Positions 15,253-24,161 are shown, counted from the first letter of the stretch. The stretch: DNA of 34,977 nucleotides from Bacteroidaceae bacterium (GCA_017416735.1 JAFQBF010000092.1:1-34977); one strand, 5' to 3'. Numbers and translations are program-made. The notes: generated by a model from the sequence alone, not told the origin.

Positions 15253-16944
15253 ATGTATTGTCCGGAATGTGGTTATAAGATAGAAGATAAGGATGCGCTC
15301 TTTTGTCCGGAGTGTGGAACGAAAGTAGATGAGGAGATGGTACAGGCTGAGCCAAGGTCTCATTCCCAGTCACTTTATGGAATCATATTGACCAACGTTT
15401 CCCTCCTGGCACAGAAGTTCAAAGTCTCGGAAAGCGATGTCCATACCTGCTTGGAACATTTTATTCAAGAAAAAGAAAAGTTCGGTGTACATTATCAATT
15501 GGTGGATGTATCGTGTTATGCCTATCGCAAGAAAAACATACTGGGGTTTCCGAAAAAGCTTTGTCTGAAAGGACAAGCTTCTGTGTGGACTTGTATGGAT
15601 GTGCTGATGGATATACATAATGAGGAGGTGAAAGAAGAAAAGCCTTTGTCACGATACCTTTTTATTATAGGGGGAGATGATATTATACCGATGCCTTGCG
15701 TCCGTCATTTTGCAAATGATTGTCCGGATGCAACGATTGATACGGATATTCTTTATACTTATCCGTATGGAGAGAAAGCCCTTGCTATGTTGGAGGAAGG
15801 CACCTTGTTTGAGTGGAATCCGCTTTTCGTGGTAGGAAGGCTTCCGATAGAGAAAGATACATCAATGGAAGATTGGTGTGGGTATTTGGAACGTGTCCTG
15901 AAAAATTCTGGTGGTATTCCGGCAAAAGGGGCATATGCACAATGTGACCCTAATTGGAAGAGCGTATCGGCCACGGTGGCCGATGGCCTGATAGAAAACG
16001 ATTGGTTGAGAAATCTGGATGGACATCTGCCCAGTGATTATTATTTCCGTCGTCTGATTCTTTCTCCACGGATAGATGCCGGAAGTGTGGAACAGGTGTT
16101 CCGCCCTGATGCTTCCTTATATTATTACAATCTTCATGGTTCCGATGTGCTGGAGGAAAGGGCCTATTTTGGCCGTACAACAAGTAAGTTGAGCGATTTC
16201 CCTGTTTTGTACCCAGAACACATGAGTACTTGCACCTCTCCTAATATCGTGGTTTGTGAAGCCTGTTATGGGGCTCGTTTTATAGGATTGGACAAATGGC
16301 ATAGTATGTTGCTTGCCTCAATATATTCAGAAACATTGCTTTATGTGGGTGCGTCGCGTATAGCATGGGGAGCGGAAGACCCTCATTTTATGACTGGATA
16401 CGAAGTGTTGATGCCTCAATGTGCAGATGTCGTAGCCCATACATTTATGGATATGCTTATGCAGGGATATTCTTCTGGAGAAGCTATGCTTTTGGCTCGA
16501 ATGAACCTTTTGGAGATGGAATACACTCCCCATGCATTGGCCAGTGTTGTAGAATTCAATCTTTTTGGCGACCCGTCTTTGGGTATGGAAGTGCCGTTGA
16601 AAGCAACCCTTGATATGTCTGCTTATAAAATGGTTCGAAAAGGATATGTAATGAAAGTATTGGGGGCTGTTGAGGAGAAATCCTATGCTTCTCCACTTCA
16701 ACAGGTTCGTCAAATAGTGGATGGCAATATAAGGCAGATTCATTATGAAATCAGTCGTTATCTTTACCGGTTTTACGGAATAGAACCAAGAACATCTTGT
16801 AAGGTATGCAAACTGGAATTTTTGGATGGTAGGGAAGAATTGAATTTTGCTTATAAGATTTCTTCCGAGGAGGTACGGCCGACAGAATACGTTGTAAGGG
16901 CTACTGGAGAGGGAAAAGTGAAAAGTGTAATTGTAACCAAATGA
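15253..16944 (+). CDS. Zinc-ribbon protein with gingipain/caspase-like (C25) cysteine protease domain
   Basis: 563 residues, no signal peptide, so probably cytosolic, unlike secreted gingipains. Residues 3-21 form a zinc ribbon (C3, C6, C18, C21: CPECG repeated). Residues about 40-450 follow the C25 plan: LFIIGGDDIIPM (the GD..P strand), TDILYTYPYG, FVVGRLPIEKD, then YYYNLHGSD with the catalytic histidine (H295), VVCEACYGAR with the nucleophilic cysteine (C338), and FNLFGDPSLG (439-443), the usual end of the domain. All key residues are present, so it should be active. Residues about 455-563 are a further unknown domain. Its neighbours carry the same zinc ribbon, suggesting shared recruitment; they are possible partners or substrates. 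Fold assignment is from motifs, with about 43 residues between His and Cys, close to gingipains. Confidence 0.85.
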   Translation: MYCPECGYKIEDKDALFCPECGTKVDEEMVQAEPRSHSQSLYGIILTNVSLLAQKFKVSESDVHTCLEHFIQEKEKFGVHYQLVDVSCYAYRKKNILGFPKKLCLKGQASVWTCMDVLMDIHNEEVKEEKPLSRYLFIIGGDDIIPMPCVRHFANDCPDATIDTDILYTYPYGEKALAMLEEGTLFEWNPLFVVGRLPIEKDTSMEDWCGYLERVLKNSGGIPAKGAYAQCDPNWKSVSATVADGLIENDWLRNLDGHLPSDYYFRRLILSPRIDAGSVEQVFRPDASLYYYNLHGSDVLEERAYFGRTTSKLSDFPVLYPEHMSTCTSPNIVVCEACYGARFIGLDKWHSMLLASIYSETLLYVGASRIAWGAEDPHFMTGYEVLMPQCADVVAHTFMDMLMQGYSSGEAMLLARMNLLEMEYTPHALASVVEFNLFGDPSLGMEVPLKATLDMSAYKMVRKGYVMKVLGAVEEKSYASPLQQVRQIVDGNIRQIHYEISRYLYRFYGIEPRTSCKVCKLEFLDGREELNFAYKISSEEVRPTEYVVRATGEGKVKSVIVTK

Positions 16945-16967
16945 GTATAACTAAAAAATAATATACT

Positions 16968-19274
16968 ATGAATTGTTCGAGATGTAATTCAGAACTTCGT
17001 CCAGGTGCTAAATTCTGTACCAAATGTGGACAAAAAATAGAAACACAGTCAGTATGTCCTCAATGTGGAATGCTATTGAAGGCAGGTATAAAGTTTTGTA
17101 GTCAATGTGGATTCCGTATAGCCGCATCTGACGTTTCAACCAAGTCAATCGACTCCAAGGCTTCGACTCCTTATGTCGCTTCGGATATGAAGGTAGCCAA
17201 AGGACGTATTTATTGGAATGTGCAGCCAGGACAGGTGGCACGTGTCATTGATGAAGCTGAATTTGAATCCTATCATAAGATACAGGGAGTCATTGTGCCG
17301 GAAGGAACAACGGCTTATATCCGTGCGAATGGTCATACTGTTGCTTCTATAAGCGGAGGTACGTATGATTTTATGGATCCGGAGGATATGTATAGTCCGA
17401 TTGTTAAGTCTATCCGTAAGAGTTGGCGGATGGTTGTCGGATTGTTTGCGAAGAAGAAAGAAATGGGAGTGGAACCTACGGCAGAAGAAGTCTATATGCA
17501 TCAGCAAAAGATTGTATTGGAGAATGCGAAGAAAGGTGCGGCCTTCTCTGTCATTATCTTGCTGGATAAGGCTTTTCCTTTGACGATTGGGGCAAAGCAT
17601 GCTACTTTGGATGCATATAAGGATTTTGTCCCGATGGAGATTCAGACTCGTTATCTGAAAATGTCCGTTGGGGTAAATGCGTATTTCAAGATTGCAGATC
17701 AGGAAAGATTTATCGTCCATTATTTGACGGATAAGCATTGGCTAAGTTCTGCATTGTTGGCAGATGAAATGACGGATTTAATCCGTGTTACATTGCAGGA
17801 TGCTTTATATGATGTCGAATTATCTTCCAATAGGATACCGAAAGAATTACATTCGCTATTGAAAGACAGAATCAATGCAGTCGCTGCCGAGTCTTTCTTT
17901 GGTGTGGCTATTGTACGTATAGTTGAAATATCTGCAGAAAATGATGCTCTGAAGCGTTTTGCTGAATTAAGTCAAGAACTTTATATAGAAGAAAAGGAAC
18001 TTGATTATATGCGGCGTACCAATGATTTCAAAAATCGTTTGGCCGATGAAGTCAATGCACAAAGTATTCATGAAGCCACTACCGATTTGGAACTGGTTCG
18101 TCAATTGAATGTAATCAACCGTAACAGGCAGAATGAAGAATTGCTTAACGAGGATGAATTGGCTAAGTTCAAACATTTGTTGATGAATGAACGCATAGTT
18201 CGTGAAGCTCGCAATAACAATGAACGTGACGCAGCTTTGGCCGAAATGGAAAAGACAGGTTTGGTACGTTGGGAAGAATTGGATGTGCTCAAACATCAAG
18301 CTATGACAGGAAAATATCAGCGTGGTATGGCCTTGACTATGATGCAACTTCGTGATGGAATAGAGTTTGAACGTGTTCGATTGGAAGGTGAGGCAGATAA
18401 AGCTGCAATGATTGTGAAGAAAGAATTGGAACTTCAAGGGTTGCGCAATGAATATGATGACAGCCGTTTTTATAAGGAACTGGATAAGCAACGTACGGTA
18501 GAAGAGACCAAATTAGGACTGGAACAGCGTAAACGTGATATGGATTATAATGACGTGAAGCGGCTGCATGAAATGAAACGTGAAGATGATGAAACGCAGT
18601 TCCAGCAGTTCTTGGCGATGAATGAAGCGGCTGAACGTTCACAGGAAAACCAACGCAGACATGAGGCGGAAATGGAACAGAACCGTTTGAAGAATGCGGA
18701 AGAAATGGAACGGTTGAAATGGGAAAATGCACAAAACCTTTCGGATGAAAAGGTGTGGGCTTTGAGCGGCGGTGAAGGTGCAGTGGCATATGCACAGAAT
18801 AAGTATAATGCAGACCGTGAACGTGAAATGGCCGAGCGACTGGAACTTCAACGTAAGGAACAGGAGGCGCGCTTGGATGCAGAGAGAGCTGACAAAGATG
18901 CTGACCAACGTGACACTAAAGAACGGATGTTTGATATGATGAACAATATGATGGCGATGGCAGGAGGTATTCAAGCACAAAGGGCAGAAGACCGCGATCG
19001 TCGTGTCCAAGAGAAAATGGAGGAAAAGGAACGCCAACTTCGTGAACGTGATGAACGTATTCGTCGTCAGGAAGGGCGCATGGATACAGCATACGATCGT
19101 GCCTTGGATTATACAACCCGTACTACGGCTTCTTCCAGACAGCCGCAATATGAAGTGCATATACAACCGGTATCACAACCAGATTCAATAAAGATGGCGG
19201 TGTGTCCGGAATGTGGTACTTCTTTGGAGGAAGGTGCTGCTTTTTGTGAGAACTGTGGAAGCTCGGTAAAGTAA
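16968..19274 (+). CDS. SPFH/band-7-like coiled-coil protein with three zinc ribbons
   Basis: 768 residues, no signal peptide or TM segment. Two N-terminal zinc ribbons (C3/C6/C17/C20 and C30/C33/C44/C47) lead into an SPFH-like domain (about 75-330), seen in QGVIVPEGTTAYIRANGHT, YLKMSVGVNAYFKI and the FFGVAIVRIVEISAENDA strand that closes band-7 domains. A very long charged coiled coil (about 335-700, rich in E, R, K, Q, M) follows, then a third zinc ribbon at the C-terminus (C746/C749/C760/C763). The nearest known relatives by layout are the proteins once named virion core protein, such as Bacillus YdjI, an SPFH protein working with PspA at stressed membranes. SPFH proteins form large membrane-bound cages or scaffolds; here it may be the structural core, with zinc ribbons docking partners (inference). 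It lies 23 bases after the protease gene. Confidence 0.8.
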   Translation: MNCSRCNSELRPGAKFCTKCGQKIETQSVCPQCGMLLKAGIKFCSQCGFRIAASDVSTKSIDSKASTPYVASDMKVAKGRIYWNVQPGQVARVIDEAEFESYHKIQGVIVPEGTTAYIRANGHTVASISGGTYDFMDPEDMYSPIVKSIRKSWRMVVGLFAKKKEMGVEPTAEEVYMHQQKIVLENAKKGAAFSVIILLDKAFPLTIGAKHATLDAYKDFVPMEIQTRYLKMSVGVNAYFKIADQERFIVHYLTDKHWLSSALLADEMTDLIRVTLQDALYDVELSSNRIPKELHSLLKDRINAVAAESFFGVAIVRIVEISAENDALKRFAELSQELYIEEKELDYMRRTNDFKNRLADEVNAQSIHEATTDLELVRQLNVINRNRQNEELLNEDELAKFKHLLMNERIVREARNNNERDAALAEMEKTGLVRWEELDVLKHQAMTGKYQRGMALTMMQLRDGIEFERVRLEGEADKAAMIVKKELELQGLRNEYDDSRFYKELDKQRTVEETKLGLEQRKRDMDYNDVKRLHEMKREDDETQFQQFLAMNEAAERSQENQRRHEAEMEQNRLKNAEEMERLKWENAQNLSDEKVWALSGGEGAVAYAQNKYNADREREMAERLELQRKEQEARLDAERADKDADQRDTKERMFDMMNNMMAMAGGIQAQRAEDRDRRVQEKMEEKERQLRERDERIRRQEGRMDTAYDRALDYTTRTTASSRQPQYEVHIQPVSQPDSIKMAVCPECGTSLEEGAAFCENCGSSVK

Positions 19275-19289
19275 AGAACAACTAAAAAG

Positions 19290-20429
19290 ATGATTATGGA
19301 AAAAGAAAAACATTGTCCTGAATGTGGTGAATTGATAGGTGAGGATGAACGGTTTTGTAGTAATTGTGGTACAGAATTGTCACAAGAAGTCGTTGCTGAT
19401 AATCCCGTAATAGGTTCTGGTGCCCGTGCTAATATTATGGGCGGTATTAATAAAACGGTTACTACCCACCATAATGTAAATACATCGAATGTAGATAATT
19501 CTTCAACAGTCAATCACAATACCACTTACGTGATGAATGAAAAGAAGACGGAATATTGTGAAGTTTGTGGAAATTCGTTGGAAGAAAAACATGCCCGTTG
19601 TCCCAAATGTGGAAAAGAAATCTGTTTGGAATGTAAAGTGAAGGGTAAGAATCGCTGTGTGGAGTGCGAGAAAAAGGCCGTGGATGATTATCGTGTTGCT
19701 TTTCAACAGTTTTTGTTGGCTTCCAATGGTAATATTGGTTCTGCAGGACGTCAACTGATGAGTCAGAAGGCGAGAGATTTGGATGTGGAAGATGTGAGAG
19801 ACGGTATTGAGAAAGAATTGTTAGCCTTTTATCAGTCAGTTCCTAAAGCTATTCAACCTGAAGTGATACCAACGACTACCGTTGCTGTTGGTGAAACGAA
19901 AGTGGGGGCGAAGGGTGGCTATACATCGGATGGGCGTAAAGCGATACAATCAAACAAGAGTAATAATACGATATGGATGTTGATTGTTGGAGTCCTTGTT
20001 GTCATTATCGTTGCTTTTGTTCTTTTAAATGGAGAAAAGAAGGGTAAGGATGCTCCCGCTATTGTATCGACGGAACAGGTTCAGGAAAAACAGGAAAAAC
20101 AATCTGATGCTGTGAATCCAATAGATACAAAAGCATCCAAATCCGTTGCGTCAAAAGAACAACAGGCTGCCGTAAAAACTCAGATACAGCAGCAGACGAT
20201 TCCTGAAACAGATGCCAATTACGATGCCGGTATGAAAGCCTACGAAGCAGGAAACGGATTGGATGCTGTCAATGCCTTTAAAAAATCGGGTAGTGCCAAG
20301 GCATACTATATGTTGGGACTCATTTATGAAAACGGTTGCGGCAATGTAGGTAAGAATGCTATGATGGCTAGAAAGAACTTTAAAAAAGCTGCTCAAATGG
20401 GTAGTGAGGAGGCGAAAGCGAAATTATAA
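19290..20429 (+). CDS. Zinc-finger, single-TM, Sel1-repeat protein
   Basis: 379 residues. An N-terminal zinc ribbon (C9/C12/C23/C26) is followed by a low-complexity Asn/Thr/Val/His stretch (about 55-80) and a compact eight-cysteine module (C90/C93/C104/C107 and C112/C115/C123/C126) resembling a double treble clef or cross-brace finger. Then come a helical region, one TM helix (about 228-247, WMLIVGVLVVIIVAFVLL), a Lys/Gln-rich linker, and a C-terminal Sel1/TPR-like repeat (about 310-379: AMKAYEAGN-like start, AYYMLGLIYENGCG, ARKNFKKAAQMGSEEA). Cytosolic fingers with a periplasmic Sel1 tail is the likely topology. It could link the cytosolic zinc-ribbon proteins to the exported ones. ATG 19296 is an alternative start. 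Layout recalls the zinc-ribbon TM protein YdjG of Bacillus, but similarity is only in plan. Confidence 0.78.
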   Translation: MIMEKEKHCPECGELIGEDERFCSNCGTELSQEVVADNPVIGSGARANIMGGINKTVTTHHNVNTSNVDNSSTVNHNTTYVMNEKKTEYCEVCGNSLEEKHARCPKCGKEICLECKVKGKNRCVECEKKAVDDYRVAFQQFLLASNGNIGSAGRQLMSQKARDLDVEDVRDGIEKELLAFYQSVPKAIQPEVIPTTTVAVGETKVGAKGGYTSDGRKAIQSNKSNNTIWMLIVGVLVVIIVAFVLLNGEKKGKDAPAIVSTEQVQEKQEKQSDAVNPIDTKASKSVASKEQQAAVKTQIQQQTIPETDANYDAGMKAYEAGNGLDAVNAFKKSGSAKAYYMLGLIYENGCGNVGKNAMMARKNFKKAAQMGSEEAKAKL

Positions 20430-20514
20430 CAAATGAAGTATATTAGGATGATGTGAAGGTATTGTAATAATCAGAGGGATATTATTCTTTCGGAATTCAC
20501 ATTGACTGATGTCT

Positions 20515-20522
20515 TATATTTA
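20515..20522 (+). promoter_or_regulatory. Possible internal promoter in the nine-gene block
   Basis: TATATTTA resembles TAnnTTTG at all but the last base, 23 bases before ATG 20545, in the widest gap (115 nt) of the block. The nearest TTT-like -33 word (20488-20491, TTTC) is 23 nt away, so the match is weak. If real it would let the exported proteins be made apart from the zinc-ribbon proteins. Confidence 0.25.
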
Positions 20523-20544
20523 TTAACTTTTAAATGATAGAATT

Positions 20545-21456
20545 ATGGTTCGTAAATTTATGATTGTAGCCGTTTTGGCTATTGTTGCATTAGCGGTAAA
20601 TGCACAAAAACCTGTTGTGTATGCAGGAACGTTTTATAAGTCGGATAAAATATCTGAATCGCATGCTCTGCAAGTACGTTCAAGTATTGTTTCCGGTATT
20701 GTTGATACACAGCGTTTTGATGTGAGAGATACGGATTCGGACAAGCAGTTGGCAGCAGAATCGGAACGTCGTGCATCGGAAGAAGCAATGTCGGATGAAA
20801 CGGCACGTACGGAAGTAATGGCGGAATTGGCTGCAAAATATCTTCTTTATGGTTTTATCACAGAATGTGATGCCGTGAAATCAACAACGGAAGGTGGATT
20901 TGCTTATCAAGGAAATGTGGCATATACGGTAAAAGTGGTAGAAACAGCGACAAAGAAGGTTATTGCTACAAAGGATTTTAAACTGACTGGCATGCTTTCC
21001 GGTGGTGGAGATACACCTGATGAAGCAATTACAGATGCTTTGAAGCAAGTGAAGAATCAAATGAAGAATTTTGTGGATGAAAACTTCAAATTGAAAGCGG
21101 TAATTCTTGGTGAGGGTTTTGAAGTGAAGAAGGGTAAGGAAATAGTTTCTTGTTTGATTACAATGGGTAGTGACCATGGTGTTGAAAAGGGACAACGTTT
21201 GGACGTTTCTGTAATCAATATCATTGCAGGTCGTGAAACTAATAAAGTTATTGGCCAGATTACTATTCAGGAAGTTCTGGCAGGTGATTTGTCGCAATGT
21301 AAGGTAACTAAAGGCGGTGAAGAAATCTTGAAAGCCATGAATGATTATCTGAAAATTAAGGATGAAGACCCTGCAAATGCAAAGGAACTTCAAGTTGTAA
21401 CCAAGAAGCAAAGTGGTTTCAAGAACTTGTTGAAGCAAGGTGCGGCTATGTTCTAA
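20545..21456 (+). CDS. Exported CsgG/LpoB-like protein
   Basis: 303 residues with a clean signal peptide (about 1-20, VNAQ cleavage). Residues about 22-165 have the look of the CsgG/TolB-N/LpoB fold: VYAGTFYKSDKI, a helix ending SGIVDTQRFDV, AAKYLLYGFITECDAVKST, VAYTVKVVETATKKVIATKDF. The rest (about 180-260) resembles a small beta-barrel: GEGFEVKKGKEIVSCLITMG, then GVEKGQRLDVSVIN, a combination reminiscent of flagellar FlgT. The C-terminus is Lys-rich. No lipobox. It is periplasmic or loosely bound to the outer membrane; a pore (CsgG) or an activator (LpoB) would be over-reading. It lies 115 bases after the zinc-finger TM gene and is followed by a perfect hairpin. Confidence 0.65.
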   Translation: MVRKFMIVAVLAIVALAVNAQKPVVYAGTFYKSDKISESHALQVRSSIVSGIVDTQRFDVRDTDSDKQLAAESERRASEEAMSDETARTEVMAELAAKYLLYGFITECDAVKSTTEGGFAYQGNVAYTVKVVETATKKVIATKDFKLTGMLSGGGDTPDEAITDALKQVKNQMKNFVDENFKLKAVILGEGFEVKKGKEIVSCLITMGSDHGVEKGQRLDVSVINIIAGRETNKVIGQITIQEVLAGDLSQCKVTKGGEEILKAMNDYLKIKDEDPANAKELQVVTKKQSGFKNLLKQGAAMF

Positions 21457-21494
21457 AAGAATAATAGAATAAGATTTAAATTTAGTAATCCCTC

Positions 21495-21528
21495 ATATTG
21501 CTGTTCCTGAGAAATGGAACAGCAATAT
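21495..21528 (+). terminator. Perfect hairpin inside the nine-gene block
   Basis: A 13-bp stem (ATATTGCTGTTCC at 21495-21507 with GGAACAGCAATAT at 21516-21528) and 8-nt loop, 20 nt before ATG 21548. It is followed by CTAAAAATAATAAA, not by T's, so it is unlikely to be a full terminator; RNA processing, mRNA stabilisation or reduced expression of downstream genes is more likely. Confidence 0.55.
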
Positions 21529-21547
21529 CTAAAAATAATAAATTGCT

Positions 21548-22810
21548 ATGAATAAAAGAATATTACTTTCTTTCTTGATGTTTTCCGCTTGTCTAATGGT
21601 ATGGGCGGACGATTACTTACAAGTGGTATCTCTTCTTTCTACAAGTGGAGGACAAGCAACGTTTGTGTCTGCCGGTATGGCTGCCGATAAGAAGGAGGTT
21701 GAGATTAATGCAGCTAAATCGGTATTCTACACCTTGTTTTACCAAGGTGTTACAGGTATAAACGATGGAAAGCCTTTGGTGAATAAAGATAATAAATTAT
21801 ATACAAATTCATATTTTAATTCAACGGGGCGTTATAGCTTTTATGTGGTGTCTGTTGTAGAAGCGGAGAAACCGAAGAAAGTAGCAGGGAATTATCGTGC
21901 AAATTATAATGTGACAATTTATATCAATCGGTTGATAAATGACTTGACAACAAATAAGGTTCATGTCAAGAATTTGACTGTCGATGATATTGATGAAACG
22001 GAGGCTTTGACCAAACCAACGATAACCGTTGTACCTTTTCTGAAAGATGGTGAAAGTTACGCTGCGGTTTTGGAAAAGGATTATGACCGTCGAATTGCTG
22101 TCAGTCGGGTTCAAAACGGATTTGAGTCACGAGATATAACAACGATAGACTTCTTGGCGAAACTTCAAGCTGAAAAACGTCAGCAACATTATGAAGAGAA
22201 TGCAGCGGAGTCGAATGACCGTAGTTTGCTTTTGTCTTCTGGAGCAGATGTATATGTAACCGTGGATATTCAAAAAGAAACTTCTGCAGCTGGAGCAAGG
22301 GTCTCTTTGATAATGAAAGCTTACGAAAGAGTTTCTGGCGATGTGTTGGCATCGAAGGATGGTTGGACAAATCGTTTTCGAACAACTGCGACAGATGCAC
22401 TTTGTGGATATGCTGTTCAAGATTTGTTGCCGTCATTCTTGGATGATATATGTAAGAACTTTACACAACGCATCAGCCAGGGTAGTCGTGTAGTTCTTCG
22501 ATTTGCTATTGATGGGGCATCTACAATGACTATGAGCACTTCTGCAGGGCCAAACAATTATTCATTGAGTAATATTATTCGACAATGGGTGCGCAAGAAT
22601 GCTTATAAGGGGAAATATCATTTGCAGGGTATAGTTGATGAATCTATGATATTTGATTATGTGACAATTCCTCCAAAGGATGCGGATGGCTTGTTGATGG
22701 ATGCAGCACAATATGCATTCTTGTTGGAATCCTTCTTGAAGGAAGAGAACAATATCAATTGTTCTTCACGCATAGAGGGTAATACGATATTCTTCACAAT
22801 CTTTGATTAA
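21548..22810 (+). CDS. Exported protein of unknown function (possibly DUF6175-like)
   Basis: 420 residues with a signal peptide (about 1-20, MVWA|DD); a cysteine at 15 gives only a poor lipobox. Residues about 22-140 form a first domain (EVEINAAKSVFYTLFYQGVTG, RANYNVTIYINRLINDLT). Residues about 155-300 form a second domain that opens with KPTITVVPF, contains LLSSGADVYVTVDIQKETS, ASKDGWTNRF and ends LLPSFLDDICKNF, like the CsgG/TolB-N type of fold. The last 120 residues (SQGSRVVLRFAIDGAST, then NNINCSSRIEGNTIFFTIFD) look like a separate alpha/beta domain. I recall similar Bacteroidales proteins under DUF6175 but cannot confirm it. Only 10 bases separate it from the next gene, so they should be made together. 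Confidence 0.6.
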   Translation: MNKRILLSFLMFSACLMVWADDYLQVVSLLSTSGGQATFVSAGMAADKKEVEINAAKSVFYTLFYQGVTGINDGKPLVNKDNKLYTNSYFNSTGRYSFYVVSVVEAEKPKKVAGNYRANYNVTIYINRLINDLTTNKVHVKNLTVDDIDETEALTKPTITVVPFLKDGESYAAVLEKDYDRRIAVSRVQNGFESRDITTIDFLAKLQAEKRQQHYEENAAESNDRSLLLSSGADVYVTVDIQKETSAAGARVSLIMKAYERVSGDVLASKDGWTNRFRTTATDALCGYAVQDLLPSFLDDICKNFTQRISQGSRVVLRFAIDGASTMTMSTSAGPNNYSLSNIIRQWVRKNAYKGKYHLQGIVDESMIFDYVTIPPKDADGLLMDAAQYAFLLESFLKEENNINCSSRIEGNTIFFTIFD

Positions 22811-22820
22811 AGGAACGATT

Positions 22821-24149
22821 ATGAGACATTTGCAATTTTTCCTTTATTTTTGGGTGATGGGAGTTTCCGTGATGTGGGCACAGATTCCAGCGTGGATTGT
22901 TTCTCATCCTGTATCTGAAAAGGAATACATTGGTATAGGTATGGCACCTCTTTCGGATGCTGACTATATGAAAAAAGCGACCCAAAATGCGTTGGCTGAT
23001 ATTGCTTCGCAAATATCCATAAAGTTAGAAAACAACTCTTTCCTACATACGGTGGATGTGGACGGAAAAGCGCGTGATATGTTTGAAGATAAAATTCAAA
23101 GTTCTATGGTTGCTTGGATGGAAGGTCAGGAGTTGAAGGAAACTTATCAATCTAATGATAATTATTATGTGTATTACTCTTTGGATAAAAAGGTTTATGC
23201 CCGTAATTCAGAATCGCGTAGAAAACAAGTCGTTCAAATAGGGTTGGATTATTTACAGAAGGGGCGAGAAGCAGAAAGTATGATGAATCTTGCGCAGGCT
23301 GTCCAACTTTATGGTAAAGGCTTGGAAGCAGTAGAGCCTTGGGTGTTTATGGATTTGATGAATGATGGAGTTAATATACCGACAGAGTTATATCACGCTT
23401 TTGTCAATGTGTTCAGTAATATGACAATCACGACCAATGTGGTGCAAGTGGAAGGGGAGGCATTCAAGGCTATATCGATACCTCTTGCAGGATGCTTGTC
23501 GAAGAATGGTGATGTGGTACCCAATGTGAAACTGAAGGCATATTTTGTGACGGGTGGAGGAGCTGTGTCGGAACCAATTGAAACCGACCATACCGGTACG
23601 GCAGAATTTTATGTAACCAATATCACTTCCAAAGAAGGCGTACAGGATTTACGTATTTCAATAGACGATTCATTCATACAAGCTTTGCCTGATAGTTATC
23701 GCCAATTGCTACAGAATCAAGTATGGCCTTCTGCCAAAGTTACAGTTTTGTTGAAAAGTGTACCAGTAACGGCATACTTATATATCAATGACGAAAATGA
23801 TTTGGAAGGGATAGAAAAGCGAATCAGTAGCCTATTGACAAACAACCACTTTACAATGTCGGAAGATTCGGATGCATCTCAAATCTTTATTGATTTGACT
23901 ACAAAAATGGAGTTGGGAAGTGTGGTGAAAGGTGGAATGTATGATTTGAATACTTGTTATTGTACTTTTATCCTTAAATTCTACAATAATAAAACGGAGC
24001 AATTGTTGCTTGATTATTCGGTGAATCAGGTTAAAGTTCTTTCGCCTGTTCATAAGAGTGCTGAAGAAACTATTGCCATGTGTATTCGTGAAGTGATGAA
24101 ACGGGTGAACAGGGAATTGCCCAATCGTCTAAAGAAATTGAATCTTTAA
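22821..24149 (+). CDS. Exported LPP20-like protein
   Basis: 443 residues. ATG 22821 is chosen because it gives a clean signal peptide (MRHLQFFLYFWVMGVSVMWA, cut before QIPAW) with AAAGGA just upstream; the longer frame from 22803 would overlap the preceding gene. Residues about 22-150 match the LPP20 pattern: IPAWIVSHPVSEKEYIGIGM, a helix ATQNALADIASQISIKLENN, then YYVYYSLDKKVYAR. Residues about 155-180 are TPR-like (LDYLQKGREAESMMNLAQAV), and the middle part (about 200-310) is a beta-rich, Ig-like region. A C-terminal domain (about 320-443) has EKRISSLLTNNHFTMSEDSD and EETIAMCIREVMKRVNREL, again CsgG/LPP20-like. Role unknown; LPP20 proteins are envelope proteins often encoded with CsgG and FlgT relatives. 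Confidence 0.65.
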   Translation: MRHLQFFLYFWVMGVSVMWAQIPAWIVSHPVSEKEYIGIGMAPLSDADYMKKATQNALADIASQISIKLENNSFLHTVDVDGKARDMFEDKIQSSMVAWMEGQELKETYQSNDNYYVYYSLDKKVYARNSESRRKQVVQIGLDYLQKGREAESMMNLAQAVQLYGKGLEAVEPWVFMDLMNDGVNIPTELYHAFVNVFSNMTITTNVVQVEGEAFKAISIPLAGCLSKNGDVVPNVKLKAYFVTGGGAVSEPIETDHTGTAEFYVTNITSKEGVQDLRISIDDSFIQALPDSYRQLLQNQVWPSAKVTVLLKSVPVTAYLYINDENDLEGIEKRISSLLTNNHFTMSEDSDASQIFIDLTTKMELGSVVKGGMYDLNTCYCTFILKFYNNKTEQLLLDYSVNQVKVLSPVHKSAEETIAMCIREVMKRVNRELPNRLKKLNL

Positions 24150-24161
24150 AAATAAGAATAT

